A stretch of 64,000 nucleotides of DNA from CAIKNB01 sp041658705 (GTDB taxonomy: Bacteria > Patescibacteriota > Patescibacteriia > 2-12-FULL-60-25), in contig JBAZZT010000002.1 in NCBI GenBank assembly GCA_041658705.1, forward strand, positions 62,001-126,000. The letters run 5' to 3'. The notes beneath the pieces are model-generated. The model worked only from the letters and a program-made list of their open reading frames with translations, had not been told where the DNA came from and made no database searches. Both the position numbers and the translations under genes were made by a program. Positions 60,471 through 64,000 of this stretch are shown here, in pieces; within the stretch, counting starts at the first letter, position 1; each line of letters begins with the position of its first letter.

Positions 60471-60653
60471 TTTTCATATTAAAAGCTTCGAGCCAGTTCC
60501 TGTCTGGCCTGCCAGACAGGAAACACGGACGCAGATTCCGTATTTTTTGTCCTAGTCATGATTTTCACCTTATCCACAAGCATATAGACTCTTGACCAGA
60601 ACAGAAGTAGAACATATGTTAGACATATAACAAAAAATACAAGTTCATTCTTT

Positions 60654-61484
60654 ATGCAATCCTCCCAAATCGCTCTGTTCAAGGGTAAGCAGATTAGAAA
60701 GACGCTTCACGAAGACGAATGGTGGTTTTCGGTTGTCGATGTATGCGAAGCGTTGACAGATAGCGTGAATGCCCGCGACTACTGGTTCAAGATGAAAATC
60801 AGGGTTAAAGACGAGGCTGGCGTTGAACTGTCGACAGTTTGTCGACAGTTGAAACTATCGGCTCCAGACGGCAAAATGCGTGAAACCGACTGCGCCAATA
60901 CCGAGGGTATCTTCCGAATCATCCAATCAATCCCATCTCCAAAAGCCGAACCATTCAAACGTTGGCTAGCCAAGATTGGTTATGAACGCGTTCAAGAGAT
61001 CGAAAATCCTGAACTTGCGACAAAACGGACACGCATGCTCTATAAGCTCAAGGGTTATAGCGATGATTGGATCGAAAAGCGCGTGCGCGGCATTGCTATC
61101 CTCGAGGAGTTGACGGGTGAATGGAAAAAGCGCGGTGCTGCCGAAGAAAAGGATTATGAGATTCTCACCGCCGAAATCTCCAAGGCGACGTTCGGCGTCA
61201 CACCGAACGAATACAAAAAGCTTAAAGGACTCAAACGCCAGAACCTCCGCGATCACATGGATGATTTCGAGCTTATCTTTACCATGTTAGGCGAACGCTC
61301 TACGACCGAGCTTCACACGACCAAGAATTCAAAAGGTCTAGCCGAGCTCAAAGACGATGCAAAAACCGGTGGCAACGTAGCAGCCGTCGCCAGAAAAGAA
61401 CTAGAAAAACAACTCGGGCGATCGGTCGTTTCAAAGAAAAACTATCTCAAGAAGCCGCAAAACAATAAACTACTTGGCGAATAG
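60654..61484 (+). CDS. Bro-N antirepressor-like protein
   Basis: 276 residues. 'IALFKGKQIRKTLHEDEWWFSVVDVCEALTDSVNARDYWFKMKIRV' is the Bro-N (BRO family) DNA-binding domain. The following 'RIIQSIPSPKAEPFKRWLAKIGYERVQEIENPELA' and C-terminal segment resemble DinD/damage-inducible and phage antirepressors. Such genes occur on phages and mobile elements, including many in Patescibacteria. It supports a mobile or accessory origin for this region. Confidence 0.9.
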   Translation: MQSSQIALFKGKQIRKTLHEDEWWFSVVDVCEALTDSVNARDYWFKMKIRVKDEAGVELSTVCRQLKLSAPDGKMRETDCANTEGIFRIIQSIPSPKAEPFKRWLAKIGYERVQEIENPELATKRTRMLYKLKGYSDDWIEKRVRGIAILEELTGEWKKRGAAEEKDYEILTAEISKATFGVTPNEYKKLKGLKRQNLRDHMDDFELIFTMLGERSTTELHTTKNSKGLAELKDDAKTGGNVAAVARKELEKQLGRSVVSKKNYLKKPQNNKLLGE

Positions 61485-61524
61485 GATTCTCAAACGGAAT
61501 CTGGCCCTGTACAGCGCCGGTTCG

Positions 61525-61565
61525 GCCATTACCAGCGTCCGAACGTCTTCCACGATGCCCTGCCA
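61525..61565 (+). repeat. 41-bp direct repeat flanking the methyltransferase gene, copy 1
   Basis: GCCATTACCAGCGTCCGAAC then GTCTTCCACGATGCCCTGCCA; 37 of 41 bases match copy 2 at 62584-62624. It lies 40 bases after the Bro-N gene's stop codon and is followed by a small hairpin and T-run. The stretch 61485-61759 holds no gene. Confidence 0.8.
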
Positions 61566-61759
61566 ACAGAAATCACCGTATAACAGCGGTAATTTTTGTT
61601 ATATCCCAGGAAACCTCGTGCTGAAGTTGGCGTTACGAGATTACTCAGCCTTCTGGAGTACGGAGATGAATGATCCACGAAGGAAACCCGGATGGAGCGT
61701 TAGCGGAACCCGGGGAGGAGGTCATTGTTCATGTAAACAGAGGGGTATTTTAAATCTTT

Positions 61760-62563
61760 ATGACAGTCTCAGGATCCTCATGTAGCATATGTAGCGATAT
61801 GTTTGAATCAAATAATGCCGAAAAACCTGCGGAGAAACACCGAGAGCAAAGCACGCGGAAGTATGAACCGTCACCGGAATTAATGACTATCGGAAGGACA
61901 GAGCCAATAATTGATTGCCTAATCACGAAAGATACACACGTGCTGCTTATTGGCGACGGACAAGGTTTGGACACAAAACAAATCCTCGCTAATGGAGCGG
62001 ATCCGGTAAAGGTGGCTTCGGTAAATTACGAACAATCCGAAGTAGATGAGGCGAACCGGGATGCGTTAAAGTCGGGATTGGTAAAGATGCGTCAGGGTGA
62101 TGCGACGAACATCGAGAGCCTTCATGCGGCTGGCATTGGCGATGAAAGCCAAGAAGTGGTCATTATGCTTCACGTTCTTGAAACTCCAGCCATTAACGGA
62201 GACACGGAACGACAATTGGTTCAGAACCTCGCGCGCATTCTGAAGTCCGGCGGTGAGGCGATATTGACGCAATATAAACGGAAGCTCGCACCTGAACAGG
62301 CACAACGGATCGGCGTCCAGGAAATCCGGGAAGAGGATCTACAGGCGAAGTATGGAGCATCATGGTGTGAGGTTTTTCGAAAAGAGACCGGAAAAGCATG
62401 GCTTCCAGGCATGAGGTTTAGCGAACTCTCAAACATCCGCACCAAAAATGAATTACAAGCCCTCTTCCAAAAAGACTTCGATGTCCGGATTGATGAAACC
62501 GGACACGAATACATCATCCGGCTAAGGAAGAAGTCGTTGACATCGTCTTCTAACCAATCGTGA
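61760..62563 (+). CDS. SAM-dependent methyltransferase-like protein
   Basis: 267 residues. A Rossmann-type start 'THVLLIGDGQGLDTKQILANGADPVKVASVNYEQSEVDEAN' (~72-112), 'VKMRQGDATNIESLHAAG' (the acidic adenine-binding motif), 'SQEVVIMLHVLETP' and 'LVQNLARILKSGGEAILTQY' follow the order of class I methyltransferases. Substrate unknown. MFESNNAEK (61799) is an alternative start. It is bracketed by two 41-bp direct repeats. Confidence 0.75.
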   Translation: MTVSGSSCSICSDMFESNNAEKPAEKHREQSTRKYEPSPELMTIGRTEPIIDCLITKDTHVLLIGDGQGLDTKQILANGADPVKVASVNYEQSEVDEANRDALKSGLVKMRQGDATNIESLHAAGIGDESQEVVIMLHVLETPAINGDTERQLVQNLARILKSGGEAILTQYKRKLAPEQAQRIGVQEIREEDLQAKYGASWCEVFRKETGKAWLPGMRFSELSNIRTKNELQALFQKDFDVRIDETGHEYIIRLRKKSLTSSSNQS

Positions 62564-62583
62564 TGACGTGCGTCTGCGTTTTT

Positions 62584-62624
62584 GCCATTACCCGCGTCCG
62601 AACGCCTTCCACGAGTCCCTGCCA
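62584..62624 (+). repeat. 41-bp direct repeat flanking the methyltransferase gene, copy 2
   Basis: GCCATTACCCGCGTCCGAAC then GCCTTCCACGAGTCCCTGCCA; 20 bases after the methyltransferase stop codon. It runs directly into the palindrome at 62621-62646. Confidence 0.8.
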
Positions 62625-62646
62625 CGTCGCTCGCGAGCGACGTGGC
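62621..62646. repeat. 26-bp perfect palindrome
   Basis: GCCACGTCGCTCG followed by its exact reverse complement. Its core CGCTCGCGAGCG occurs again at about 62672-62684, before TTTTATTTGG, where it could act as a terminator. Confidence 0.85.
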
Positions 62647-62785
62647 CTGCCACTTCATAGCAAGTGCTGACTGTATCGCTCGCGAGCGGCTTTTATTTGG
62701 GAAAGAACACGAATACTTGTATTCTGAACCTGACTCCATTTGCTGGATTTTTTGATGCTCAAGCTGAATGTGTTACCCTCCGTAC

Positions 62786-63556
62786 ATGCGAACAATTCAT
62801 TACTTCGGCATCTCAATGGGCTTGGTTATTTTCTTCGGTGCAGGTTGCGCGGGTCAGAGTGGATCAGTTTCATCAATTATCGATCAGCGTGCTGCCGCAC
62901 CCTCCTCGACCAAGACAATCACGGAAGGCTGTCCAGCGTACGCCAAGGTCGTATCGAGCACAGCCGCCAATCTGTCCTCGTGTTTTTTTTACATTAATCC
63001 GAAACTTCCGGCGTATGAGTTTCGATTGCATACGGCACCATTAGCTAAGAAAGATACGATAATCTTGATTGATGCGATTGATGTCATTCCGGTCGGTGCA
63101 GCCGCCGCAACGCAGGTATTGACCGCTGACCCGGCAGAATCTCCGCTTGATGGTGCGAATAGCTCATACTTGAACGTCGAAGATTTGAATTTTGATGGGT
63201 ATAAAGATCTTGAGCTGCTAAGTTCGCAAGGCGCGACGGGGAATACGGTGTTTATCGTGTGGCTGTTTAATCCAAAGCTGTCGGCGTTTGTGTCGAATGA
63301 GACGTTAAGCAATTTGATGAACCCCGTGCCTGACCCAAAGACTAAGACGATAAAAAGCTTCTCCAACAGTAGCGCTGCTGATTGGAGCCAACAAACCTAT
63401 GCCTGGAAAGATGAACGGCTGGTCTTGGTCCATGAGGTGATTCAGAGCTATGAATATGCGTCCGAAACGGTTAGTTGTACGACTAGCGAATATTCAAATG
63501 GAAAAAAGGTAAAGACGGTGAAGATCAACGAAGGCTGTCCAGAGTCCTCGAATTAA
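62786..63556 (+). CDS. Predicted lipoprotein with a repeat-type (VCBS/FG-GAP-like) motif
   Basis: 256 residues from MRTIHYFGISMGLVIFFGAG, a signal peptide with lipobox Cys ~21 (FGAGC). The mature part contains 'YLNVEDLNFDGYKDLELLSSQGATGNTVFIVWLFNPKLSAFV', similar to the DxNxDGxxDL calcium-loop motif of XAC2610/FG-GAP-like secreted proteins. Paired cysteines near each end (EGCPAYAK and EGCPESS). Probably surface anchored; function unknown. Confidence 0.75.
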   Translation: MRTIHYFGISMGLVIFFGAGCAGQSGSVSSIIDQRAAAPSSTKTITEGCPAYAKVVSSTAANLSSCFFYINPKLPAYEFRLHTAPLAKKDTIILIDAIDVIPVGAAAATQVLTADPAESPLDGANSSYLNVEDLNFDGYKDLELLSSQGATGNTVFIVWLFNPKLSAFVSNETLSNLMNPVPDPKTKTIKSFSNSSAADWSQQTYAWKDERLVLVHEVIQSYEYASETVSCTTSEYSNGKKVKTVKINEGCPESSN

Positions 63557-63584
63557 GCTGGGCGGCGGTCTATCAAAAAACACC

Positions 63585-64000
63585 ATGAAAGAGAAGGTGG
63601 CCTCAAAACCAAAAAACCTTCAAAGTGTGACGCGTAACTCGCGCTCTCATCGCGCGCTTGCGCTCAAGGCGGCAGACGAGGCGGAGCGAGTCCTTATAAT
63701 TTTTGAGAAAGAACATCCGCATGATGCTCGCCCGCGCCAAGCGATAGAAGCGATCAGGGCTTGGGCGCAAGGTAAGCGTGAGTTGGGAATGGCCGAAGTC
63801 CGCCAGCTCTCGCTCGACTCCCATGCGGCGGCTCGCGGAGCTAAGTCGGACGCGGCAAGATTCGCGGCCCGTGCCGCCGGCCAAGCTGTCGCGACCTGGC
63901 ATGTGCCGACTCATGCCCTTGCCGTTCCCGCATATGTCGGCAAGGCTATCGCCGCAAACAAAAACAAGACGCCGAAAAAGCGAGACCTCACCCCCGAATC
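63585..64000 (+). CDS. Putative immunity protein (Imm-5-like), 3' end outside window
   Basis: An open frame from ATG 63585 runs off the end of the window (138 codons seen). 'HRALALKAADEAERVLIIFEKEHPHDARPRQAIEAIRAWAQGK' and the Ala-rich helices 'ARFAARAAGQAVATWHVPTHALAVPAYVGKAI' match the uncharacterised family annotated as putative immunity protein, which is all-helical and often found near toxins or mobile elements. No toxin partner is visible here. No good ribosome-binding site. Confidence 0.75.
   Translation, partial: MKEKVASKPKNLQSVTRNSRSHRALALKAADEAERVLIIFEKEHPHDARPRQAIEAIRAWAQGKRELGMAEVRQLSLDSHAAARGAKSDAARFAARAAGQAVATWHVPTHALAVPAYVGKAIAANKNKTPKKRDLTPE

Overview
This 64 kb window looks like a chromosomal segment of a moderately GC-rich bacterium, most likely a member of the Patescibacteria (CPR). 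This placement is inferred from the dense packing, the many small or lineage-restricted hypothetical proteins, a core of cell-wall, translation and DNA-repair genes with few biosynthetic pathways, the vitamin-B12-dependent ribonucleotide reductase paired with a B12 adenosyltransferase, and the many short dispersed repeats. UGA is used as a normal stop codon. No rRNA is present, so finer placement is not possible.

Layout. 1-9 kb: MFS transporter tail, a hypothetical protein with a paralogue at 28.9 kb, a beta-CASP metallo-beta-lactamase nuclease, an EamA transporter, a glycoside hydrolase, and typA. 7.9-9.2 kb: a run of tiny membrane or charged proteins behind a strong promoter, each separated by a repeated hairpin and Shine-Dalgarno leader. 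9.4-20 kb: an RNase H-like exonuclease, class II ribonucleotide reductase with a structured 5' leader and NrdR-like boxes, a cobalamin adenosyltransferase, DedA, RmuC and SanA-like proteins. 20-29 kb: small proteins, then ftsQ-alr, serS, a nucleotidyltransferase with lysS, and greA. 29.9-34.3 kb: the rod-shape cluster (pbp2-mreD-mreC-mreB). 34-49 kb: a P-loop kinase, a DciA-like protein, a UvrD/PcrA-like helicase-nuclease, an endonuclease III-like gene, a deaminase-tgt pair and membrane proteins. 49.9-52.3 kb: a znuA-znuC-znuB zinc/manganese ABC operon.

The most unusual region is 52.4-56.8 kb. A catalytically intact cas1, with no cas2, effector or other cas gene visible, is followed across an AT-rich leader by three copies of a 37-bp repeat. 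Copies 1 and 2 are identical and copy 3 is degenerate at one end, as in a CRISPR array. The 'spacers' between them, however, are 1,770 bp and 1,149 bp long. They carry foreign-looking genes (an NlpC/P60 peptidase, a Nudix hydrolase and a glycosyltransferase cut off by the last repeat). This could be a Cas1-only system that captures kilobase DNA fragments as giant spacers, with the repeat acting as a long target-site duplication. This is an inference from architecture and needs read-level and comparative confirmation.

58.8-64 kb: a tRNA-Trp gene marks the start of an AT-richer accessory region with a HEXXH protein, a ParB-like protein, a Bro-N antirepressor-like protein, a methyltransferase, a lipoprotein and a putative immunity protein that runs off the window. 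Several dispersed repeat families lie between genes throughout. In at least three genes (a hypothetical protein, an endonuclease III-like protein and a UvrD-like helicase) copies appear to have been inserted in frame inside the coding sequence.
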